From: Candidatus Andersenbacteria bacterium RIFCSPHIGHO2_12_FULL_45_11b
Lineage (GTDB): Bacteria; Patescibacteriota; Andersenbacteria; UBA10190
DNA length: 32,815 nucleotides
Direction: 5' to 3'
NCBI GenBank assembly: GCA_001817115.1
Contig: MHHS01000008.1
Location: forward strand, 1 to 32,815
Below, in pieces: positions 17,750 through 26,010 of this stretch (position 1 is the first letter of the stretch; each line of letters opens with the position of its first letter). The notes under the pieces are model-generated. The model was given only the letters and a program-made list of their open reading frames with translations, did no database searches and had not been told where the DNA came from. The translations under genes were made by a program, and so were the position numbers.

Positions 17750-19150
17750 CTAATAGGCTCTCTTTGCACACAACACTGGAAGCGGAGCATAGAACGCATT
17801 GAAGCGGTTCATTTCCGGTCGATCGCCGGCCAGAAAAATAACATTGTCACCCAAATCTTCATAGTAGATTCGAGCAACGGCCGCATACTCTCCGCCCTGC
17901 GAGTACACGATATTCCGCACCGTAGCATCATCCATTTGCACCCCATGCCATCGTTCGTAAAACGTCCGATATTGACCCGGAATGCGCATGATCACTTCCT
18001 CGAGGTCCGGATGAAGTGTTGGCATCATGCCAAAGTCTCCAGCCACCATTCGCTCAAAACTTTCAGCTGCATACTGGCGCAGCTTTCCATTTCCGCGCTT
18101 TGCATCAAACAGTTCAAGCTCGATAGGAACGTCTTCAGGCATCAACTTGTAAAAAGCATTAAGCGAGCATTGGCATCGCCGGATAAATTCTCGACGATCA
18201 ACTCCCACCCGTTGCAGTACCGTTTCAGAGTCAGCTTCGAAATCACCGATTCCAATAACGAACCGATGCCGAATCCCTATCTCTGCAAAGAAACGCGAGA
18301 GCTGCGGGATGATACGAGCAAATTGCTTCGCAACCAACCCGACTCCCATCCCAAGACCATCAAACGTGTAGCGATAGGGAACTTGCTGACTCCCTGTCTC
18401 CTCGTATGCGTAATCCGGGCAGAACGCTCCTGCGAATATTACTTCTTCACCGCGTTCTCCGGCATCAAGTACTTTGCGCAACGCTCTAGCAACCAGTTCA
18501 GACGGAACAAGCATCTGCAAACTTAATAGCAGTTCCGCAATTTGCATTCCCAAGGTATCTCCGAATGCTGTCCGCAATGAAGCAGCCGCTCGAATAACTT
18601 GAGCCTGAAACCTTGCCGGCTCCTTTCCTTGAACAACCTGGTACAACGGCATCGGATTACCTTCTCTCGTACCTGCACCCGCGGGTGCAATTGGTAGAGC
18701 AGAGAAACGGATTGTCCTGTGCTGAGGGTTTACCACATAGCCAGTTGCCGTCTTAATCCTCGTATCCTTAGCAGTAAGATGTTTTTCTCCCGCATAATTC
18801 GCTGCGAGTATGCCAGGGAAAAAACAACTGAACAGACGATAGAGCAACCAGTTTCTTGGTGGCTGCCCTTCTGCATTTTGCAATGCGAGCCCCAGATTTT
18901 GAGCAAGTACTGAATTACTTTTCAGCTGTTCCATACTAGCGTAGCCGACTGGCTGCCAAGCATCATTTTTACTAACATCAATGAGCTCCCAATACCGCTC
19001 AACTTCGCCCGCATCCATCCCCGTCGCCAAGAGCGTTTGCTCAAACTGAGCACGATCGCCTTGATACCGAAGTCGGCCAAGATCTTGCGCGGTCCGAAAA
19101 AAGATTTGAATTTCTTGCGAAAACCCAGAATGACCGTTTGCAATCGCCAT
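17750..19150 (-). CDS. Conserved-looking hypothetical protein of unknown function
   Basis: 466-aa ORF with strong SD (AAGGAGGAGTGCGATG); motifs FAGAFCPDYAYE, YTFDGLGMGVGLVAKQ, RFVIGIGDFEAD, GVDRREFIRR. Confidence 0.8.
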   Translation of the reverse strand: MAIANGHSGFSQEIQIFFRTAQDLGRLRYQGDRAQFEQTLLATGMDAGEVERYWELIDVSKNDAWQPVGYASMEQLKSNSVLAQNLGLALQNAEGQPPRNWLLYRLFSCFFPGILAANYAGEKHLTAKDTRIKTATGYVVNPQHRTIRFSALPIAPAGAGTREGNPMPLYQVVQGKEPARFQAQVIRAAASLRTAFGDTLGMQIAELLLSLQMLVPSELVARALRKVLDAGERGEEVIFAGAFCPDYAYEETGSQQVPYRYTFDGLGMGVGLVAKQFARIIPQLSRFFAEIGIRHRFVIGIGDFEADSETVLQRVGVDRREFIRRCQCSLNAFYKLMPEDVPIELELFDAKRGNGKLRQYAAESFERMVAGDFGMMPTLHPDLEEVIMRIPGQYRTFYERWHGVQMDDATVRNIVYSQGGEYAAVARIYYEDLGDNVIFLAGDRPEMNRFNAFYAPLPVLCAKRAY

Positions 19151-19200
19151 CGCACTCCTCCTTCTTCCTTATTGCGTGTGAAACGAACAACTAAACACTA

Positions 19201-19226
19201 AAGCTCCCGGTTTTATCCGGGAGCTT
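19201..19226 (-). promoter_or_regulatory. Leader hairpin upstream of the 466-aa gene (attenuator/terminator-like)
   Basis: aagctcccgg-ttttat-ccgggagctt, perfect 10-bp arms. Confidence 0.55.
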
Positions 19227-19264
19227 ATGGGAACATCCTTAACTTTTAAAAAAAGATACTGCCA

Positions 19265-19354
19265 TTAACTTCCGGAACGCACGCACGCGTATAGACGATG
19301 CCATGCAAAGAGTGGCATTGTGCGCTTCACGAAATTAATGGCTGCAGATTTCAT
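19265..19354 (-). CDS. Putative 29-aa leader peptide/sORF
   Basis: ATG...TAA encodes MKSAAINFVKRTMPLFAWHRLYACVRSGS directly after a consensus promoter and before the leader hairpin. Confidence 0.35.
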   Translation of the reverse strand: MKSAAINFVKRTMPLFAWHRLYACVRSGS

Positions 19355-19364
19355 AATGTTTTTG

Positions 19365-19393
19365 ATTATAGAGTAAGAAAAAAGAGGAGTCAA
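19365..19393 (-). promoter_or_regulatory. Sigma70 promoter TTGACT-N17-TATAAT
   Basis: Minus strand TTGACTCCTCTTTTTTCTTACTCTATAAT. Confidence 0.75.
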
Positions 19394-19400
19394 ACCATTC

Positions 19401-20633
19401 CTAAAAGCTATCAGCCAGAAGCTCATTGATCACTTCCCGTTCATTCCACGGAACAACTTCTTTTCCAATCCCCATGCCGCGTTCTGCGCCTTTGCCGGTA
19501 GCGACGACGACATCGCCCGGTTTTGCTTGTTGTAATAATGTTTTTAACGCTTCGCGGCGATCAACAATATGTTGCCAAACAACTTTACGACCCACCTCAC
19601 CCCCGCCCTCTCCTTGGTAAGGAGAGGGGAGACCATTTTCTAAATCGCTGAATATTTGCTCTTCGCTTTCCGTCCACGGGTCTTCTCGGGTTACAACAAT
19701 ATAATCCGCATACTTTGCAACGGCGCGGGCCATGTCTGCCCGCTTGCCCCGATCGCGCAACCCTGCCGCACTGAGCGTTGCAAGTATTTTGCCGCCTTCG
19801 CTAAAGCTTCGTCGAGCCAAGTCTTTTTTAATATCTGCATATAGCCGTTCTAATGCATCGGGAGTTACTGCGTAATCTATAATTACAGTAACGCCTTGCG
19901 GAGTTTGAAATTTTTCCATCCTACCCGGCACTGAACTTACGGCATTAATTCCAGATTGGATAACCTTGGCAGGAATATCAAGTGCATGGCCAAGCAACGC
20001 AACAGCACATGCATTTTCTTTATTAATACTTCCCGATAATATGGTCATTGTATTCGCAATGCTCTCATTAGTCATTCTAATTACGTTTAGTCCGCGCTTT
20101 TCGGCGCGGTCCATCATCTTGCGAACATGCGCATCGCTCTCTTTCCCCACAAGCGGCGCGCCGATGCGCAGGTATCGGACAATCTTTTCTTTTGCGCGCG
20201 CATATTGCTTCATCGTGCCGTGATAATCCAAATGCTCGCGAGTAACATTCAATATAATAGCGCCATCAAATTGAATGCCCGATATGCGATGCTGATCAAG
20301 CGCATGCGAAGTAGTTTCAAGCACTACATATTCAACTCCAGCTTTTTTCATGCGCGCAAGATACGAAAATATTTTTCTGCTCGGGAGCGTTGTCATTTTT
20401 GTTTCGTTTATTTCTTCCTGCCCGCCAATGCGGAATGCAACGGTCGTCAGTATGCCGACATGCTGCTTCCCATGGGCTTCTTCTAATACGCGCGCAAGAA
20501 GATAGCACGTTGTCGTTTTCCCGTTCGTTCCCGTTACCCCGAAAATGCGCATTCCTTTATCAGGAATGCCGTACGCCAAGCGCCACAGCCGCGCTTCAAA
20601 AAAATGCCCGATGTTTTTAAGAAATTGAATCAT
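19401..20633 (-). CDS. MurE-like Mur ligase lacking the canonical N-terminal domain
   Basis: FGVTGTNGKTTTCYLLARVLEE, LETTSHALDQHRISGIQFDGAIILNVTREHLDYHG, DYAVTPDALERL, RDRGKRADMARAV. Confidence 0.85.
   Translation of the reverse strand: MIQFLKNIGHFFEARLWRLAYGIPDKGMRIFGVTGTNGKTTTCYLLARVLEEAHGKQHVGILTTVAFRIGGQEEINETKMTTLPSRKIFSYLARMKKAGVEYVVLETTSHALDQHRISGIQFDGAIILNVTREHLDYHGTMKQYARAKEKIVRYLRIGAPLVGKESDAHVRKMMDRAEKRGLNVIRMTNESIANTMTILSGSINKENACAVALLGHALDIPAKVIQSGINAVSSVPGRMEKFQTPQGVTVIIDYAVTPDALERLYADIKKDLARRSFSEGGKILATLSAAGLRDRGKRADMARAVAKYADYIVVTREDPWTESEEQIFSDLENGLPSPYQGEGGGEVGRKVVWQHIVDRREALKTLLQQAKPGDVVVATGKGAERGMGIGKEVVPWNEREVINELLADSF
19591..19632. repeat. Family C hairpin repeat in frame in the MurE-like gene
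   Basis: cccacctcacccccgccctctccttggtaaggagaggggagacc; encodes GLPSPYQGEGGGEVG. Confidence 0.85.
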
Positions 20634-20641
20634 ATATCAAA

Positions 20642-21709
20642 TTACCTTCCTCCAAAATTACGTACAACTTTAATCGCATCGCGCATTAACCCGAACCCCG
20701 CATAGAATCCATCATTAAATACAAGATCATATGCGCCCACATATGAAACCCGATGCCCGCCGAATCCCATTTTCATGCGCGTAATGCCAGCCCATGAGTG
20801 GGTTGGATCTGCGTTCTCAGGAGCAACGCCAAAAAAATCGTACACGTCCATGCCCTTTTCTTTTGCGCGCATAATAGTATCCCAATACAGCAGCGTGGGC
20901 GCCATATACGAACGCTTGCTTGGAATACTCGCCCCGTGCGCATATGTCGCAATCTTGTTAGCATATAGCATGACATGCGCTGCAAGCACTTCATCATCTG
21001 CACGCGCAGTTGCAAGCTCTACCATGCCTGCCTGTCCGGCAGGCAGGCCTTGCCTGCCTAATACATCGATCATCACCCGATAATAATCATCTGGATGATA
21101 CGAAAACCCTGTGCGCTTTTGCACTTCTCGAGAGGCCTGAAGAAACGGCTCAACATCGCGCACGTCAGTTGAATACGAAACGGTAACGCCCTTTTTTTGC
21201 GCAATCTTAATATTGTATCTGGTTTTAGAATGCAGTTTCGCCTGCAATACATCTTCCGAAGGTGCCAGCGGCAACAGCAGCGTATGCATGGGCTGAACTT
21301 CTCGAGAAGATTTTCGCCATGAAGCGGGGATAGAGTATTCGTTAATGGCCGTATCCCATGCAGGGTCAATGCGAGCAAAAAATGCTCCCGATTCTTGCGC
21401 GAGGCTGCTGATTTTTTCTTCAAACAATTCCCACACATGCGCCTGCTCTTCCTGTGAAAGTCCGTTTGCAAATACCGGCCCGCGCGGAACATACAACCAC
21501 GAATACCCTAGCTTAATCCCTCTTCGAAGAACTAATGCAACGGCAACAATCTTGTTATTATGCTCAATAATGAGGCGCCAGTACAGCTCTCCCAGCTCGC
21601 GATGCATCTCGCCCCATGCCCATGTTTGCAGAAACGATCCGTACGATGTTGACGCAATAAAGCTATCCCACCGCGACGCTTCCGATTGCACTGCCTCCGC
21701 AATATTCAT
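20642..21709 (-). CDS. FemAB/FemX-like aminoacyltransferase (GNAT fold)
   Basis: FLQTWAWGEMHRELG, WLYVPRGPVFANG, RYNIKIAQKKGV, YWDTIMRAKEKGMDVYDFFGVAP. Confidence 0.9.
   Translation of the reverse strand: MNIAEAVQSEASRWDSFIASTSYGSFLQTWAWGEMHRELGELYWRLIIEHNNKIVAVALVLRRGIKLGYSWLYVPRGPVFANGLSQEEQAHVWELFEEKISSLAQESGAFFARIDPAWDTAINEYSIPASWRKSSREVQPMHTLLLPLAPSEDVLQAKLHSKTRYNIKIAQKKGVTVSYSTDVRDVEPFLQASREVQKRTGFSYHPDDYYRVMIDVLGRQGLPAGQAGMVELATARADDEVLAAHVMLYANKIATYAHGASIPSKRSYMAPTLLYWDTIMRAKEKGMDVYDFFGVAPENADPTHSWAGITRMKMGFGGHRVSYVGAYDLVFNDGFYAGFGLMRDAIKVVRNFGGR
21024..21060. repeat. Family D palindromic repeat (CCTGCCTGTCCGGCAGGCAGG) in frame in the femAB gene
   Basis: atgcctgcctgtccggcaggcaggccttgcctgccta; encodes RQGLPAGQAG. 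Confidence 0.85.
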
Positions 21710-21712
21710 ACG

Positions 21713-22291
21713 TTACGATGACGCAGGATATTTCAGCGCAGCCTTTACTGCCTCTTCTACGGTGGCAATATCTTTCGGTAATTTTTCCACTACCTGCCGC
21801 GCCTGCACTTGCGTATACCCGATTGCGATTAATGCATCGACCGTTTCCTGGTGCACTGGGCGATGCAATGCGAATACAGAACCGGAGGGAAGTGCGTCTA
21901 ATTTTCCTTTCAGTTCGATTATAATCCGTTCTGCCGTTTTCTTCCCCACGCCCGGCATGCTGGTGAGCAAAGCAACATCGCCTGTTGCCACTGCTTGCGA
22001 TAACATATGCGGGCTCACAACATCTAAAATTCCCATTGCAGTTTTTGGGCCGATAGACGGAACGCGCAGCAGCAGCTCAAAATACTCCCGATCTCTAACT
22101 TGCTCAAACCCGAATAAGATTTCATCTGATTCTGTTTTGTGATCGTAAATAACAAAGCTTGTATCTTGCCCAACTGCCAATTTTTCCCGCAATACGGACA
22201 CCACGAATACGCGATACCCAACCCCATGGACATCGAGAATAACTGCCTTTTCTTCACGTTCCAACACCCTCCCCGTTAAACGAGCTATCAT
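21713..22291 (-). CDS. ruvA: Holliday junction DNA helicase RuvA
   Basis: MIARLTGRVLEREEKAVILDVHGVGYRVFV, FELLLRVPSIGPKTAMGIL, LTSMPGVGKKTAERIIIELKGKL. Start at 22291 preferred. Confidence 0.95.
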   Translation of the reverse strand: MIARLTGRVLEREEKAVILDVHGVGYRVFVVSVLREKLAVGQDTSFVIYDHKTESDEILFGFEQVRDREYFELLLRVPSIGPKTAMGILDVVSPHMLSQAVATGDVALLTSMPGVGKKTAERIIIELKGKLDALPSGSVFALHRPVHQETVDALIAIGYTQVQARQVVEKLPKDIATVEEAVKAALKYPASS

Positions 22292-22331
22292 ATATATAAG
22301 GTACGATATGCGACACCTGGCGTAAAGTATG

Positions 22332-22337
22332 TATAAT
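22332..22337 (+). promoter_or_regulatory. -10 element TATAAT 8 nt before the uvrB ATG
   Basis: gtataatggccacatATG; no SD. Confidence 0.6.
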
Positions 22338-22345
22338 GGCCACAT

Positions 22346-24343
22346 ATGGCAAAAGCCCTATTCACCCTCAAGGCGCCGTTTCGGCCGGCGGGCGATCAGC
22401 CCAAGGCTATTTCCGGGCTTATTGATGGAGTGAAAAAAAATCTGCCTCGGCAGACGTTGCTGGGCGTTACGGGCTCTGGGAAAACGATGACAGCAGCCTC
22501 CGTAATTGCACAGACAGGATTTCCTGCACTAGTTATTAGCCACAACAAAACACTTGCTGCCCAATTAACAGAGGAATTCCGGACGTTCTTCCCTGATGCT
22601 GCCGTAGAATATTTCGTATCGTATTACGACTACTACCAGCCGGAAGCATATATTCCGCGCACCGGAACATATATCGCAAAAGATTCTGCAATTAACGAAG
22701 AGATCGACCGCTTGCGCCACAGCGCAATGGAAGCAATACTCACACGTAAAGACGTTATCGTTGTTGCATCCGTTTCCTGTATTTACGGACTAGGCTCTCC
22801 GAAAGAATACATGGATGCGCGCGTCGGCATCGCCGTAGGAGAGGAAATACATCGCCAAGATTTCCTCAAAAAATTAATCAACCTGCAATACGAGCGCAAC
22901 GATATTGATTTGGAGCGGGGGCGATACCGCGCAAAAGGAGATGTGGTAGACGTATTCCCATCCGGAGAAGAACATGTGCTCCGCATTGAATTCTTCGGTT
23001 CGCACGTTGAGGCGATTACCATGCTCGATCCGATCACCGGATACAAAGTAAAATCGCTTGATCGCGGCGCTATCTTTCCTGCAACATTCTTCGTAACAAA
23101 CAATGAACAGCGCAAACAATCGCTTGAACTTATTCGCGCAGAAGCGGAGATGCAGGCGAAAAAATTCCATGATCAGAAAAAGTTTGCGGAAGAAGAAAGG
23201 ATTGTAGAGCGAACAAAATATGATTTAGAAATGATAGAACATATCGGATACGTATCGGGCATTGAAAACTATTCCCGCTACATGGACGGGCGTGCGCCCG
23301 GGCAGCCGCCATCCACGCTCATTGATTACTTTAATTACGCATATGGAAAGGAAAATTTTCTTACATTTATAGACGAATCGCACATGACCATTCCGCAAAT
23401 CGGAGCGATGGAAGCAGGCGACTCCGCAAGAAAGCAAAACCTCATCGAGTATGGATTTCGCTTGCCGAGCGCAAAAGACAACCGGCCATTAAAATTTTTC
23501 GAATTTGAAGATAGAATAGGAAAAACAGTATTCATTTCCGCAACCCCGGGCCCGTACGAAAAAAATACCAGCAATGCCACCGTAGAACAGATCGTCCGCC
23601 CGACCGGATTAGTCGATCCGGAAATTGAAATTAAGCCGACGACAAATCAAATTGATGATATTATGAACGAGATAAAGGCAGCGGTCGCCAATTCGGCGAC
23701 CGACCGCCGAGCTGGCGGTCGAACCATAGTCACTACGCTTACTAAGCGCATGGCGGAAGAACTTGCAACATACCTCACCGAATCGGGGATGAAAGCTGCG
23801 TATTTGCATTCAGATATCGATACTATGGAGCGTATCGATATTTTGCGCAGCCTTCGCTCCGGCGCATACGATATTTTAGTCGGCATCAACTTGCTTCGAG
23901 AAGGATTAGATTTGCCGGAAGTATCGCTGGTTGCAATTATGGATGCAGATAAAGAAGGATACCTCCGAAGCGAAACGGCATTAATCCAGACAATGGGCAG
24001 GGCAGCGCGCCACGTCGAGGGGCGCGTGATTATGTATGCAGACCGAATAACGGGTTCTATGCAGCGGGCAATCGATGAAACAACCCGGCGCCGGAACATT
24101 CAGCTTGCATACAACAATAAGCATGGCATCACGCCGCAATCGATTATTAAAAAAATCACGGATTCAACGTTGTCTAAGCCCGTTATCGATATGGACCTCC
24201 CCGAAAATATCTCAAAAAACGATGCAGAGCACGCAATCCGCCGCCTCACAGATAAAATGCAGCTAGCAGCTCAGCAAATGGAGTTTGAAAAAGCGGCGCA
24301 ATACCGCGACACCATTGCGCAATTGCGAAAGAAGATGAAATAA
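22346..24343 (+). CDS. uvrB: Excinuclease ABC subunit UvrB
   Basis: LLGVTGSGKTMTAASVI, YFVSYYDYYQPEAYIPRTGTYIAKDSAINEEIDRLRHSA, LVGINLLREGLDLPEVSLVAIMDADKEGYLRSETALIQTMGRAARH, C-terminal UVR motif. Confidence 0.99.
   Translation: MAKALFTLKAPFRPAGDQPKAISGLIDGVKKNLPRQTLLGVTGSGKTMTAASVIAQTGFPALVISHNKTLAAQLTEEFRTFFPDAAVEYFVSYYDYYQPEAYIPRTGTYIAKDSAINEEIDRLRHSAMEAILTRKDVIVVASVSCIYGLGSPKEYMDARVGIAVGEEIHRQDFLKKLINLQYERNDIDLERGRYRAKGDVVDVFPSGEEHVLRIEFFGSHVEAITMLDPITGYKVKSLDRGAIFPATFFVTNNEQRKQSLELIRAEAEMQAKKFHDQKKFAEEERIVERTKYDLEMIEHIGYVSGIENYSRYMDGRAPGQPPSTLIDYFNYAYGKENFLTFIDESHMTIPQIGAMEAGDSARKQNLIEYGFRLPSAKDNRPLKFFEFEDRIGKTVFISATPGPYEKNTSNATVEQIVRPTGLVDPEIEIKPTTNQIDDIMNEIKAAVANSATDRRAGGRTIVTTLTKRMAEELATYLTESGMKAAYLHSDIDTMERIDILRSLRSGAYDILVGINLLREGLDLPEVSLVAIMDADKEGYLRSETALIQTMGRAARHVEGRVIMYADRITGSMQRAIDETTRRRNIQLAYNNKHGITPQSIIKKITDSTLSKPVIDMDLPENISKNDAEHAIRRLTDKMQLAAQQMEFEKAAQYRDTIAQLRKKMK
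23682..23721. repeat. Family E double-hairpin repeat in frame in uvrB
   Basis: ggtcgcc-aattc-ggcgacc and gaccgcc-gagct-ggcggtc; encodes VANSATDRRAGG. Confidence 0.8.
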
Positions 24344-24350
24344 ACATTAC

Positions 24351-24450
24351 CTTCCCCCTAATTAGGGGGAAGGAGGGGATGGGGGCAGATTACATGCACC
24401 GCGCCTAACCAGCCCTCACCCCCTCCCTCTCCCCAATTGGGGAGAGGGTA
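24351..24450. repeat. Composite double-hairpin repeat (family C-like), intergenic uvrB/pepA
   Basis: cttccccctaattagggggaag ... ctctccccaattggggagag. Confidence 0.8.
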
Positions 24451-24458
24451 AACAACCC

Positions 24459-25985
24459 CTACTTTCCAAACCTCTCAACCACATTCACTAGCGTACGCAC
24501 GCCATACCCCGTAGCGCCGAATTGCCAGTAGGGAATAAGCGGCATTTCGTCATACACCGGCCCTGCAATATCAAGATGCGCCCACGGAACTGCCTGCCCC
24601 GCCTTATTTTTCTCAATAAATTCCTGTAAAAACAGCGCAGCAGTAATGGCTCTACCCATCCTCATTGCAGAAGTATTGCGAACATCCCCAACCATGCTCT
24701 GCACTGTTGGGCGATATTCTTCCGGAAGCGGAAATTCCACTAGCCCCTCTCCAGATTGTTTTGCAGATTCTAAGATAAGAGCATTTAATTCCTGATTATT
24801 CCCAAACAGCCCGGCATGCGTATCGCCAAGCGCCACAACGCATGCGCCCGTAAGCGTTGCAAGGTCGATTATCGCATCTGGCTTGAGCGTTTGCGCATAC
24901 GTTAAAGCATCAGCTAATGTAATTCTTCCTTCTGCGTCTGTATTAAGCACCTCGATTGTTTTGCCGCTCATCGTAGCAATCACGTCTCCCGGCCGATATG
25001 CATCTCCTGATGGCATATTTTCACAGGCAGCAATAATGCCATGAACTGCAATATCTGGCGCAAGCATAGGTAATAGCGAAAATAATCCGAGCACCGTTGC
25101 GCCCCCTCCCATATCTATTTTCATATTTTCCATATGCTGCGCAGGCTTGAGCGATAGCCCTCCAGAATCGAACGTTATGCCTTTTCCAATTACCACGAGT
25201 GTTTTTTTCTGTTTACCCTGAGCTTGTCGAAGGGCGGGAGTATAGGTAAGATGAATCACCTGCGGCTCTTCTTTCGACCCTCTTGCTACGGCAAGAAAAC
25301 CGAAAAACTTTTTTTGCTGGGCTTGAGCACGATTCAAAACCTTTAAAGAAATTCTTGGGGATGTTTTTGCAATCTTTTTCGCTTCGGCCGCAAGCACTTT
25401 CGGCGACATGTGAGATGCCGGCTGGTTTACAAGATTGCGCGTTATACTAACCCCATTCATAACTTTCTGTGCACGCTGTACAAGTTTTTTTACCTGGCCC
25501 ATATCTTTCTTGTCAGGCAATATCAACACAGCCTCCTGAAGAGAACGAATCCGCTCATCTTGCGTAAGCGCCTTGCTATGCTCCGCAAACCAGTAGTTAG
25601 TGAGCAGCAACGCTTCCGTGATCGGTTGAGCAGATGCAGTGCTGGGCAATACAATAGCAACACGGCGAGCCACATGGCTTCTTCCATTCACAAGCACTGT
25701 AGCGATAGCTCTGCGCAGCCCTTCACTCTGCACATCATGAAAATCATCGCTTTTTCCCGTTCCAATAAGCGCAATCAATGGAAACCCTGCTCCTGCAGGA
25801 GCAATAAACATTTCGGCCCGGCCCCACTGCCCCGCAAACTCTGCCCGCTTCATAAGCGCAGCAATATGCGCATGCACTTCTTTTGAAAAATGCGTTCCTA
25901 CCTCTCCCTTTGGTCCAACGGGAATAACAGCAATGTCTGCATGTGCATCAGCAAGCGATTTGCCAGAAATTGAAATTGAAAACAT
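24459..25985 (-). CDS. pepA: M17 leucyl aminopeptidase
   Basis: VIGKGITFDSGGLSLKPAQHMENMKIDMGGGATV, VLNTDAEGRITLADALTYA. Confidence 0.95.
   Translation of the reverse strand: MFSISISGKSLADAHADIAVIPVGPKGEVGTHFSKEVHAHIAALMKRAEFAGQWGRAEMFIAPAGAGFPLIALIGTGKSDDFHDVQSEGLRRAIATVLVNGRSHVARRVAIVLPSTASAQPITEALLLTNYWFAEHSKALTQDERIRSLQEAVLILPDKKDMGQVKKLVQRAQKVMNGVSITRNLVNQPASHMSPKVLAAEAKKIAKTSPRISLKVLNRAQAQQKKFFGFLAVARGSKEEPQVIHLTYTPALRQAQGKQKKTLVVIGKGITFDSGGLSLKPAQHMENMKIDMGGGATVLGLFSLLPMLAPDIAVHGIIAACENMPSGDAYRPGDVIATMSGKTIEVLNTDAEGRITLADALTYAQTLKPDAIIDLATLTGACVVALGDTHAGLFGNNQELNALILESAKQSGEGLVEFPLPEEYRPTVQSMVGDVRNTSAMRMGRAITAALFLQEFIEKNKAGQAVPWAHLDIAGPVYDEMPLIPYWQFGATGYGVRTLVNVVERFGK
25216..25234. 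repeat. Family A repeat (CCCTTCGACAAGCTCAGGG, inverted) in frame in pepA
   Basis: ccctgagcttgtcgaaggg; encodes ALRQAQG. Confidence 0.9.
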
Positions 25986-26010
25986 AGCTTTTCATCATAA
26001 CCGATACCCC

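Noticed and set aside
21345-22142. 265-aa plus-strand ORF across femAB/ruvA
   Set aside because: Antisense to two well-recognised genes; composition typical of a shadow ORF.
24351-24450. uvrB downstream hairpins as a terminator pair
   Set aside because: They fit the dispersed double-hairpin repeat layout better; no clear T-runs, though a secondary termination role is possible.
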